NCBI GenBank assembly: GCA_949752745.1
Contig: OX457026.1
Coordinates: 48,764,456 to 48,828,455 of the forward strand
Direction: 5' to 3'
DNA: 64,000 nucleotides
Source of the DNA: Protula sp. h YS-2021
Taxonomy: Eukaryota; Annelida; Polychaeta; Sabellida; Serpulidae
Part shown: piece after piece, positions 22,016 to 32,200 of the stretch
Layout of the letters: every line of letters begins with the position of its first letter
How positions within the stretch are numbered: the stretch's first letter is position 1
Made by a program: the position numbers and the translations under genes
The notes under the pieces: model-generated
What the model saw: only the letters and a program-made list of their open reading frames with translations
Databases searched by the model: none
What the model was told of the DNA's origin: nothing

Positions 22016-22740
22016 AGCCCTCAGCCAGCCGGAACATTCGAAACAAGGAAAATAGTAGGTTTGAGGCCGGTCACAGGCTCATTTCAATCCTTAACACCGA
22101 AAAGAAAAAAAGGTGGCAGTGCTTTAAGATGAACAAAAAACAAAAACATTTACCATGAGAAAGTCCAGTTGAGCCACTGTCCTTGGTCGGATATGGCTCA
22201 TATACAATAGGGATCTTTATTAGTCTATATACTAGCTATATCTAAAATATCTTAGTAATTGGTAAAGAATTGTAGGCTAGAGAGTGTTCCCAAGCCACGT
22301 GTCACCAAACCTGATAATGGCAGAAATATGCAAATTTCAAAGTCCTTCTGAGCCACTGTCCTTGGTCGGATATGGCTCATATACAATAGGGATCTTCACT
22401 GCTCCATACACTAGCTATATCCGAAATACCTTAGTAATTGGTAAAGAATTGTAGGCTAGAAAGTGTTCACAAGCCACATGTTAAGCAAACTTGATAATGG
22501 TACAAATAAGAAAATTTCCAAGTCCAGCTGAGCCACTGTCCTTGGTCGGATATGGCTCAAAAACAATAGGGATCTTCATTGGTCCATATACAAGATAATA
22601 TTTCAAATATCTAAGCGATTGGCAAAAAATTGTAGGCTAGAGCGTGTTCACAAGGTAAGTGTTAACGGACGGACGGACAGACGGTCGGACGGACGGACAC
22701 GGCCATAGCAATAGCCTTCAGCCAATATTGGCTGAGGGCT
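22016..22740. mobile_element. 0.7-kb element with 12-bp inverted ends and tandem core
   Basis: AGCCCTCAGCCA at 22016-22027 is inverted at 22729-22740. The right end is also a hairpin: AGCC(T)TCAGCCA, ATAT, TGGCTGAGGGCT (22713-22740). The core has three 180-bp direct copies starting near 22171, 22350 and 22530 (GAGCCACTGTCCTTGGTCGG), then a GGAC/GACG microsatellite at about 22666-22700. There is no coding capacity. An inverted end, tandem core and terminal hairpin fit a non-autonomous element, class uncertain. Confidence 0.55.
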
Positions 22741-22742
22741 AA

Positions 22743-24321
22743 TAAAGCCATAAATACATAACTATACTGATTCATACCACAGTTGATCTTGATTCAATTC
22801 ATCGAAGATGCCGGAACACAACAATTCCCGTGCAGTGTAATGTATTTAATAGCAGGCTTTTCGACCACATCCCTCAGTATCCCCACCACTACTCACATGA
22901 CACATCACCTTTTACCATTCAAACTTCTACAAGAACACAAATATTAACAGCAGCTTTAAATTTTAAGTTTCATTTTATTATTATTTTATTTATTTATTTG
23001 TAAACTGATTATTTCGACAACACTGCGACAAAACTGAATGTTTCGTTAACTGTTTGAACTACGACCAAAAAAAACCGAATAGCGAAATAGGAATAAGCAT
23101 ACGTAGTTACACATTCAACAAAACCGGATTAGGTAGCTGGAACTTTGAGAACCCCAAACATTGCTTGGAAAACGTCCGCTCATTTATGATTTTGTGACAT
23201 GTTCTGTTTCAAGTTATCGTGTATCAACCGTTTCAAAATTAACCAGAAACTAATATGTGGCAAAATCAACTATTCCTGAAATCAAAGTCACAATCACAAA
23301 GTTTATGACACAAAACAAACACGAATTTAACAATTTGAGGCAACGTTAATATTAAAGGAATGTGAAGACACGTGGAATGTGATTTAACAAATACAGAAGA
23401 TCAAGTCTCAGAATGCTCAGGGGAAAAAGGGTGGGGAGGGGGAGCTCACATACCAACCAGTTACCATACATGTCCATGACTTTTTAAAACGACCCTTAAA
23501 CGCGGAGTGCATTGCCTGAGAAATATTTCCTTTTTAATTAAACGCAGGCACCTTTTAGGACACTGCATAAAAATTACCCACCTTTTTAACGAAATGGGCA
23601 CTCCGCGCGGACCGCGCCGGATCCAAACTACCCCCTTTCTCCGCGTTTTTTGGTGTTTTGGATACATATGGAACTGGGTGGCCCGACCCTCCCACCAGAT
23701 CAGATCTTCGCGATTGGATGAACACAATTCTGAATGTTTCAGATCATGATATAAACCAATACCTTCCATTTTTCTGGGGTGCTGCAGTTCAAGTGTGAGC
23801 ATGTTTGATTCAGATACCCTATCTTTAACGCATCAGTCTCCTTCAAAACGTAATCCTACATGCATGGTACAGTTTGCAAAACCTTTCAAACGCTAACTAA
23901 TCCGTCTAATCACCTGGGCCAGCAGACGTACACAGAATTCGGTGTTGCTGTATAGAATACATAGAAGTGTATGCATATTTTCGATTATTGAAACTTCAAT
24001 GAAGGTAGTTTATCAGTTGTGAGACACCCTCTAACCCTGACTTTACCAACCAGAACTGGTTTCATACATTTCGCTGGAATGGTTGGGCACAAAATAAACA
24101 TTAACTTTACATAACATCCAAGTGCGTTCGGAAATAATCGTCACTTCAAATAAAATATTTTTGTTTAACTCATACGGTGTGTGAATTAGCTGTCTTGTCG
24201 CTATTTAGCCCAATTCATGAAAGATGCTATAAAAGCAAAAAATGCGCCTTTTAATGGCAAGATAGAGCCTCTTCAATATTGACAACGACACACAACACGA
24301 GCATAGCCCCAAAAAAAGAGA
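22743..24321. other. no gene recognised
   Basis: Mixed-complexity sequence with no recognised protein and no long tandem structure. An AT-rich TTTATT run at 22970-23000 could serve as a polyadenylation region for the minus-strand VMAC-like gene, but this is speculative. The minus-strand open stretch at 23461-23802 has no recognisable domain. Confidence 0.4.
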
Positions 24322-24514
24322 TAGAGAGAGAGAGAATAAAAGTTTGCCTAAAATTTTCCTAGGATAATAACGGTAAGATACTAATAATAATAACTAGAGC
24401 GACAGCACATTATATATACTGTATATACATAACTAATAGTTATTATTATTAGTATCTTACCGTCATTATCCTAGGAAAATTTTGGGCAAACTTTTATTCT
24501 CTCATTCTCTCTCT
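24322..24514. repeat. long inverted repeat, ~73-bp arms
   Basis: Arms 24322-24395 and 24438-24514 are near-perfect complements (GAGAGAATAAAAGTTTGCC, TAAAATTTTCCTAGGATAAT, ACGGTAAGATACTAATAATA), separated by about 42 bases rich in TATATA. It resembles a foldback or MITE-type element without coding sequence. Confidence 0.8.
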
Positions 24515-25062
24515 ACATTTTATCCTCTCATTTTCTATATATAAAGTGAGAGAGAGAGAGAGGGAGTGAGAGATCTCGAATTATCTAAGAACTATATGCT
24601 GCATAACTTTAAATTACTACGTAAATTAATACTTCTTTGTTCCTTGTCTACAGGGTACCACTCAACCTTTTCAATATACACCTGCCACATTAAGTTATTT
24701 CAGGTACAGATTCAGTTGAAGTATTCACAGGCTTCAAAATTTTTCAACAGATCTTCTACATATTTGAGCTAGTTTTCCAAACACTTATGTTTTATCACAC
24801 GATAAAAACTTTTAGCTTTCGGTTTTAATACGAAATACATGCCGCAGTAACTAGAAGGATACAATAATTAAAAACCTGAACGTAGTTTTCAGCGAGACAA
24901 AATGTGTTGCTGGATGGTTCATACCAACACCAACAACTGTATTCTAATATAGTTCTTGTTAATCACAATTACAACGTGTCCTTACGACGACATAATATAC
25001 GACAAATGTTACTTGAACAACTGAACCGAAGTGAATTGATTAAGATTACAGATTAAATTAGT
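24515..25062. other. no gene recognised
   Basis: AT-rich sequence between the inverted repeat and the compound microsatellite, starting with a GA-rich run near 24546-24572. It may be 3' flank or UTR of the minus-strand gene. Confidence 0.4.
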
Positions 25063-25255
<193 letters not shown>

Positions 25256-25260
25256 TAACG

Positions 25261-25836
25261 TTACAAGTACATTTCTCCCCTAGTCCTTTGCCGGTGGGAA
25301 ATGTTCACTGGGTTTTCTTTGGCTTCGTGTGTGGGGCTGCCAAGTTCCACTTGCCTTCCGTCTCTTGCGAAATCTCCATTCATGAGTAATTCTGGCGCTT
25401 TTGCATTTTGAAGAACCGCGTTACTAACAGGATTTGAACTAGTGGCGTCGGTATCATCCACGAGTACCTCACACGACTGGTACACATTCATCAACTTCAC
25501 CATACTTTCCAAAATAGGTTTGCACTGCATTATTTCATCGAAGACTCTGCTTTTATCGTGCAGATCCGAAACAACCTTCTCGCTTTCTCGAATTTTGAGT
25601 TTTAACTCAGAAATAGTATCCTCTGCTTTTCTATTTTTTTCTTTCAGATTCCGGATTTCGGCATCTTTAATTTTTAAAAGTTCCTCAAAATGTATTTGTT
25701 TTTCCTGATCTCTCTGGACAAACTCGTTAGCTTGACGTGCCAGTGTTCTTTCCAGCTCGGTCACACGAGCATGCAACATTTGCAAGTGTTTGTTTGCTTC
25801 TTGAATATTCACCTTCGATGGAGAAATCATTGCCAT
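25261..25836 (-). CDS. VMAC-like coiled-coil protein
   Basis: Single open exon of 191 residues. I chose ATG at 25836 (A at -3, G at +4); the upstream in-frame extension begins with TTG. Residues ~8-110 form a continuous heptad-rich coiled coil ([20 protein letters not shown] ... [18 protein letters not shown]). A conserved-looking block [19 protein letters not shown] follows, then a polar tail. The IQEANKHL...H.R...LE start and the C-P-L box after the coil resemble the vertebrate vimentin-type intermediate-filament-associated coiled-coil protein; this is a pattern match from memory. It is divergent from ASF1 and shares its promoter. Alternatively it is an unrelated coiled-coil protein. Confidence 0.72.
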   Translation of the reverse strand: MAMISPSKVNIQEANKHLQMLHARVTELERTLARQANEFVQRDQEKQIHFEELLKIKDAEIRNLKEKNRKAEDTISELKLKIRESEKVVSDLHDKSRVFDEIMQCKPILESMVKLMNVYQSCEVLVDDTDATSSNPVSNAVLQNAKAPELLMNGDFARDGRQVELGSPTHEAKENPVNISHRQRTRGEMYL

Positions 25837-25890
25837 ATTGCTTTGGTTCAACCAAAAATGTGATAAATCTTTGGGAAAATGCAAAATGTG

Positions 25891-25908
25891 GTTTGACAGC
25901 TGTCAAAC
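25891..25908. promoter_or_regulatory. 18-bp palindrome with TGIF/TALE-type core
   Basis: GTTTGACAGCTGTCAAAC is a perfect palindrome. Its TGACAGCTGTCA centre is the known double site of TGIF-class TALE homeodomain proteins. Confidence 0.6.
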
Positions 25909-25916
25909 CCGGAAGT
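25909..25916 (+). promoter_or_regulatory. ETS-type site CCGGAAGT
   Basis: Canonical ETS/GABP motif directly beside the palindrome; common in divergent housekeeping promoters. Confidence 0.55.
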
Positions 25917-25955
25917 AAACAAAGGCCAAAACGGGAACCGGCTCAAAGAAATAAA

Positions 25956-26002
25956 CCAATCACAATTTGCATAACTTTATACTGTCGTAGGGAAGCACCA
26001 AT
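25956..26002 (+). promoter_or_regulatory. two CCAAT boxes
   Basis: CCAATCA at 25956 and CCAATGA at 25998, same orientation, 42 bp apart, as in NF-Y-driven cell-cycle promoters. Confidence 0.5.
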
Positions 26003-26039
26003 GAAATCTGATGTTACATATGGCCTTGGTCCAACAACA

Positions 26040-26048
26040 TTTCGCGCC
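26040..26048 (+). promoter_or_regulatory. E2F-type site TTTCGCGCC
   Basis: Matches the TTTSSCGC consensus 120 bp before the ASF1 start codon. Animal ASF1 genes are known S-phase/E2F targets, which fits. Confidence 0.6.
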
Positions 26049-26167
26049 ATATTTGTTGTAAAAGTGCTGACAGCAGGAGCAGTAAGATCTTTAAATAAAC
26101 AAGGGCTGTTTGCGATTTTAACAGATATTTTGATAAAAACTAGAAAGTGAACAAAGCTAAGTTCAAA

Positions 26168-26276
26168 ATGGCCAAAGTAAACATAAGTAATGTTGTTGTC
26201 AAAAACAATCCAGCTCCATTTCACGATTCGTTCCAGTTTGAAATTACATTCGAGTGCATTGAAGATTTGAATGAAG
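26168..26276 (+). CDS. asf1: ASF1 exon 1
   Basis: Codons 1-36 plus the first base of codon 37, ending at GAAG before GTGAGT. The start context CAAAATGG is good. The phase-1 intron splits the codon of D37, a HIRA-contact residue. Confidence 0.97.
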
Positions 26277-29200
26277 GTGAGTTGTAGTGTTTTTGTCAAA
26301 GGTGTTCGAGGGAAGCGATTTGTGGTTCCCATAGATATGGCATTTTTGCTATCGGCCCATCCCGCCAAGTAAACAGTTGATGTTGTAACATAACCTGTAG
26401 CTCCAAGGAGCGTTTCACTACTGAGACAGTTACTCGTATCTCAAGATTATTCTTGCCTTCCCAGGAAGAAGGAAGCCGGAAAAGGATATGGTAAGAAATG
26501 CGAATTACCGCTACGAATAATAATATTAAAAACAACATAAAGCCTCAGATCGTACTGCACATCGTGCAACCAATGCTGTTTCCTGATAGCCTCAGTTTTC
26601 CCTAAAAGAACGTATTTTCAGTTCTGTCAATGTCGATATTGGTGTTCAGTTGTATGTTTCTACCCTTGTACGTGATGTTATGGGCATGTATGCCCCTATC
26701 CTCCATCAAAATTTTAGGACGTTTCTTTAATACTTACATTCTTCAAGTAATTATTATGCCGAGAGGATAACATTGGACTACTCACTCGTGAATTTACAGT
26801 AGTAGTAATTAAGAGTAATATCTAAGCAGGCTGGAGTACTGTTAGTTCAATATTACCTAAGCTCTATGAAGCGGTTCACTACTGCTGGATCAACTACCGC
26901 TTCAAATCCTCGCTACATGATGATAAGCAAGTGCGCTTGCTTTGAGGCACCCCTTTGGCGATTTTGTGCGAGAATCAACGACAGTGTTGCCACATCATCC
27001 TTTTTTAAAAGGATTATCCTTTTTTTTAAAAAAAGCCCGATTTTATCCTTTTTTTATCCTTAAATACTTTTTTTTAATTTTCATCCTTTTTTATCCATTT
27101 TTTTCGCTTTTCATCCTTTTTTTTTTTTATTTTGATACTTTTTTTTTTTTCATTTTCTTTTTTCGTTCAAAATATCATTTTTTCCTAATTAGTTATATGT
27201 TTTTTTTTCTGCTATAATTTTTTCTCACCCTAGTCATAACCCATGATTAGGCCATAATATTAACCGCTCTTACACTGTATGTGTATGTAATTCCCAATTT
27301 TTTTTTCATTTTCTTTTTTCGTACAAAATATCATTTTTTCCTAATTAGTTATATGTTTTTTTCTGCTTTAATTTTTTCTCACCCTAGTCATAACCCATGA
27401 TTAGGCCATAATATTACCGCTCTTACACTGTATGTGTATGTAATTTCCAACTTTTTTTGCAGCGTCTATTGTTAAAATCAATACATCTGTAGAGAAAGGG
27501 TATTTTTTTCATGGAATTGAAACATATATTCTGTAAACGTATTCAATGTCTTATCACACTGTAAACTAGACCGAATTTCGCTACACGTAGCGAAATAGCA
27601 CCCACTTGCAAGGGCAGAAACACAACATATTTAGTCAAAGACACATTTTTCAGTTTTTCGACATAATTGTCAGCTTCCGGATTATTATCTTGAACGAGGC
27701 CATCGAAGTAAATATAATATAACCTCATTTGGGCACAAATAAATCAAATTCAGTTTTCTAACCGTTTTTTCTTTTTTTTTTTTGATATACTGGTCAACTT
27801 CCAGTTTTTGTCCTTGACCATGATGGAGGTCCAGGTCACAGAGGTTCCTCTGATATGACATCTTTTAGACGCAAAGGGTTGAAAATAAGCTCAAAATCGC
27901 CCTATCTCTAATGGTTTACGAAATAATGGTCAACTTCCGGCTTTTGACCTTGACCATGACGGAGGAGGTCAAGGTCACCGAGGAACCTCTTACATAACGT
28001 CTTTTAGGCCCAAAGGGTGGCAAATAAGCTCAAAATCCCTATATCTCTAATCGGTTTCGAGATAATAGTCAACTTCCTGTTCTTGACCGTGACCCAGAAG
28101 GTCAAGGTCACCGAGGTACCGCTTATGTAACGTTGTTTAGGCCCAGAGGGTCGAAAATGAGCTCAAAATCGCTCTATCTCTAACCGTTTTCGAGATGCGT
28201 TGGCCTGTCGTTAACGGCGCCCGAACTCACGTGACCTTTGACCTTGACCGTCAAGGTCAAGGTTAGTGATGAAAGTTTACCCTTTACTGAATACGTTTTA
28301 TGTATTCAGACTGGCATATGAGCACCTTTATGGCTACTTTTCGTGATTAATAGGCGTTTCCAAAAATATTTTGACCTCACTTTGACCTTGACCTCTGAGG
28401 TTCAAGGTAAAAAAATTCTGCGGATTTGACGACAAGTGATTACCCTCTATGTCTCTGCCAAATGCCGTCTTTTTACGACAAATCCTGTAGGAGGAGTTTT
28501 CTGGAAACCACATTGAGGTCAGAAAAACTTTGACCTCAATTTGACCTTGAACTTGAAGGTCAAGATCAAAAATTTTTGCTGATTTGACGACATGTCGTCA
28601 CCCTCTATCACTGTGCCACATTTCATCGTCCTACGTCAAATAGCCTAGGAGGAGTTTTCTGGAAACCTCCGTGATGGATAAAAGAGAAGAAAAAAAGAAA
28701 AGAAAAAAAAAGGACAGAAATTTCGAGAAAAACTACAAACTTATACCCATTTGCAAACGAAGTTAGCAAGTGGGAAATATCCAGTATTCTAAATGATGTT
28801 GATTAGTTTTTATTTCTTGAATGATTTTCAATAACTTCATTCTGCAAGTTTGAGTTGCATGTCCCTAGGGACCATCGATAAAGTACGTACGCACCTTTTT
28901 TTAGACCAGTCGACCATGTCGGGCTGGTCTTATCACATAAATAGAGGGGTATCCGTCGTCTGTATGTACGTATGTACGTGTGTAAACTTTTACTTAAATT
29001 AAAATGCTTCTTCTCCCTCAGTTTTGATCGGATTCCTCTCAAATTTTAAACGAATGTTCTCCAGGTAGGCCTCTCTTTAAAAATTTTTTTTTTTTGGCGA
29101 TCCGCAAAAAGTGCCTAAATGGGGGGGGGGGGGCATTTAAAATTTTTCGGTTGCCAATTTTCAAAATGGTTCTTCTCCCACAATTTTGATCGGATTCCTT

Positions 29201-32200
29201 TCCAATTTTGAACATTTATTCTCTAGGTAGGCCTGTCTTGAAAAATTACTTTTTAGACCAGCCGACTATGTCGGGCTGGTCTTATCCTATCAATAGTGGG
29301 GTATCCGTCGTCTGTATGTATGTATGTATGTACGTGTGTAAACTTTTACTTAAAATGCTTCTTCTCCTTCAGTTTTGATCGGATTCCTCTCAAATTTTAC
29401 GCGAATGTTCTCTAGGTAGGCCTCTCTTTAAAAATTATTTTTTTTGGCGATCCGCCAAAACTTGCAGTGTTGCCACATCATCCTTTTTTAAAAGGATTAT
29501 CCTTTTTTTTTGAAAAAGCCCGATTTTATCCTTTTTTTATCCTTAAATACTTTTTTTTATACTTTTTTTAAATTTTCATCCTTTTTTTTATCCTTTTTTT
29601 CGCTTTTCATCCTTTTTTTTATCTTAATACTTTTTTTTTCATTTTCTTTTTTCGTTCAAAATATCATTTTTTTCCTAATAAGTTATATGCTTTTTTTTTT
29701 TTTGCTATAATTTTTTCTCACCCTGGTCATAACTCATGATTAGGCCACAATATTAACCGCTCTTACACTGTATGTGTATGTAATTTCCAACTTTTTTGCA
29801 GCGTCTATTGTTAAAATCAATACATCTGTAGAGAAAGGGTATTTTTTCATGGAATTGAAACATATATTCTGTAAATGTAATTCAATGTCTTATCACACTG
29901 TAAACTAGACCGAATTTCGGTACTCGTAGCGAAATAGCACCCACTTGCAAGGGCAGAAACACAACATATTTAGTCAAAGACACATTTTTCAGTTTTTCGA
30001 CATAATTGTCAGCTTCCGGATTATTATCTTGAACGAGGCCATCGAAGTAAATATAATATAACCTCATTTGGGCACAACTAAATCAAATTAAGTTTTCCAA
30101 CCGTTTTTGATATACTGGTCAACTTCCAGTTTTTGTCCTTGACAATGATGGAGGAGGTTAAGGTCACCGAGGTTCCTGTTATATACCGTCTTTTAGACGC
30201 AAAGGGTTGAAAATAAGCTCAAAATCGCCTTATCTCTAATGGTTTACGAAATAATGGTCAACTTCCGGCTTTTGACCTTGACAATGACGGAGGAGGTCAA
30301 GGTCACCGAGGAACCTCTTACATAACGTCTTTTAGGCCCAAAGGGTCGCAAATAAGCTCGAAATCCCTACATCTCTAATCGTTTTCGAGATAATAGTCAA
30401 CTTCCGGTTTTCAGATAATAGAAGGTAAAGGTCACCGAGGTACCTTTATGCAACGTTGTTTATGCCAAAAGGGTCGAAAATGATCTCAAAATCGCTCTGT
30501 CCCTAACCGTTTTCGAGATAATAGTCAGCTTCCGGTTTTTGACCTTGACCGTGACCCAGAAGGTCAAATTCACCGAGGTACCTCTTATGAAACGTTGTTT
30601 AGGCCCAAAGGGTCGAAAATAAGCTCAAAACCGGTCTGTGTCTAACCTTTTTCGAGATAATAGTCAACTTCCGGTTTTTGACCTTGACCGTGACCCAGAA
30701 GGTCAAGGTCACCGAAATACCTCTTATGTAACGTTGTTTAGGCCCAAAGGGTCGAAAATGAGCTCAAAATCGCTCTATCCCTAACCGTTTTCGAGATAAT
30801 AGTCAACTTCCGGTTTTTGACCTTGACCGTGACCCAGAAGGTCAAATTCACCGAGGTACCTCTTATGAAACGTTGTTTAGGCCCAAAGGGTCGAAAATAA
30901 GCTCAAAACCGGTCTGTGTCTAACCTTTTTCGAGATAATAGTCAACTTCCGGTTTTTGACCTTGACCGTGACCCAGAAGGTCAAGGTCACCGAGATACCT
31001 CTTATGTAACATTGTTTAGGCCCAAAGGGTCGAAAATGAGCTCAAAATCGCTCTATCCCTAACCGTTTTCGAGATAATAGTCAACTTCCGGTTTTTGACC
31101 TTGACCGTGACCCAGAAGGTCAAGGTCACCGAGGTACCTCTTATGTAACGTTGTTTAGGCCCAAAGGCTCGAAAATGAGCTCAAAATCGCTCTATCCCTA
31201 ACCGTTTTCGAGATAATAGTCAGCTTCCGGTTTTTGACCTTGACCGTGACCCAGAAGGTCAAATTCACCGAGGTACCTCTTATGAAACGTTGTTTAGGCC
31301 CAAAGGGTCGAAAATAAGCTCAAAACCGGTCTGTGTCTAACCTTTTTCGAGATAATAATCAACTTCCGGTTTTTGACCTTGACCGTGACCCAGGTCAAGG
31401 TCACCTCTGAGGTTCAAGGTAAAAAAAATTCTGCGGATTTGACGACAACTGATTTCCCTGTATGTCTCTGCGAAATGCTGTCTTTTTACGACAAATGCTG
31501 TAGGAGGAGTTTTCTGGAAACCACATTGAGGTAAGAAAAACTTTGACCTCAATTTGACCTTGACCTTTAAGGTTAAGGTCAAATATTTTTGCGGATTTGA
31601 CCGTCACCCTCTATCACTGTGCCACATTTCATCGTCATACGTCCAATAGCTTAGGAGGAGTTTTCTGGAAACCTCCGTGACGGAAAAAAAAAGAGAAGAA
31701 AAAAAGGAAAAAAAAGGACAGAAATGTCGAGAAAAACTACAAACTTATACCCATTTGCAAACGAAGTTTGCAAGTGGGAAATATCCAGTATTCTAAATGA
31801 TGTTGAGGAGTTTTTATTTCTTGAATGATTTTCAATAACTTCATTCTGTGAGTTTGAGTTGCATGTCCCTAGGGACCATCGATAAAGTACGCACGCACCT
31901 TTTTTTCAGACCAGCCGACCATGTCGGGCTGGCTCACATCAATAGAGGGGTAACCGTCGTCTGTATGTACATATGTACGTGTGTAAACTTTTACTTAAAT
32001 TAAAATGCTTCTTCTCCCTCAGTTTTGACCGGATTCCTCTCAAATTTTAAGCGAATGTTCTCCAGGTAGGCCTCTCTTTAAAAATTTTTTTTTGGCGATC
32101 CGCCAAAAATTGGCTAAATGGGGGACATTTGAAATTTTTCGGTTGCCAATTTTCAAAAAGCTTCTTCTCCCACAATTTTGATCAGATTTTCTCCAAATTT

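Larger units (their letters stand above)
25837..26167. promoter_or_regulatory. bidirectional promoter, VMAC-like gene / ASF1
   Basis: 331 bp separate the two start codons. The region lacks a clear TATA box and carries a palindrome, an ETS site, two CCAAT boxes and an E2F-like site (listed separately), a composition typical of TATA-less promoters of S-phase genes. Transcription start sites cannot be placed from sequence alone. Confidence 0.7.

Noticed and set aside
22171..22700. CRISPR-like spaced repeats
   Set aside because: Repeats are contiguous 180-bp tandem units without unique spacers, and the genome is eukaryotic.
26982..31990. Tandem segmental duplication of ~2.5 kb
   Set aside because: The second copy begins and ends with the same inverted termini, and the right half is duplicated too (33061 and 34629 regions), so nested insertion of one element into another explains it better.
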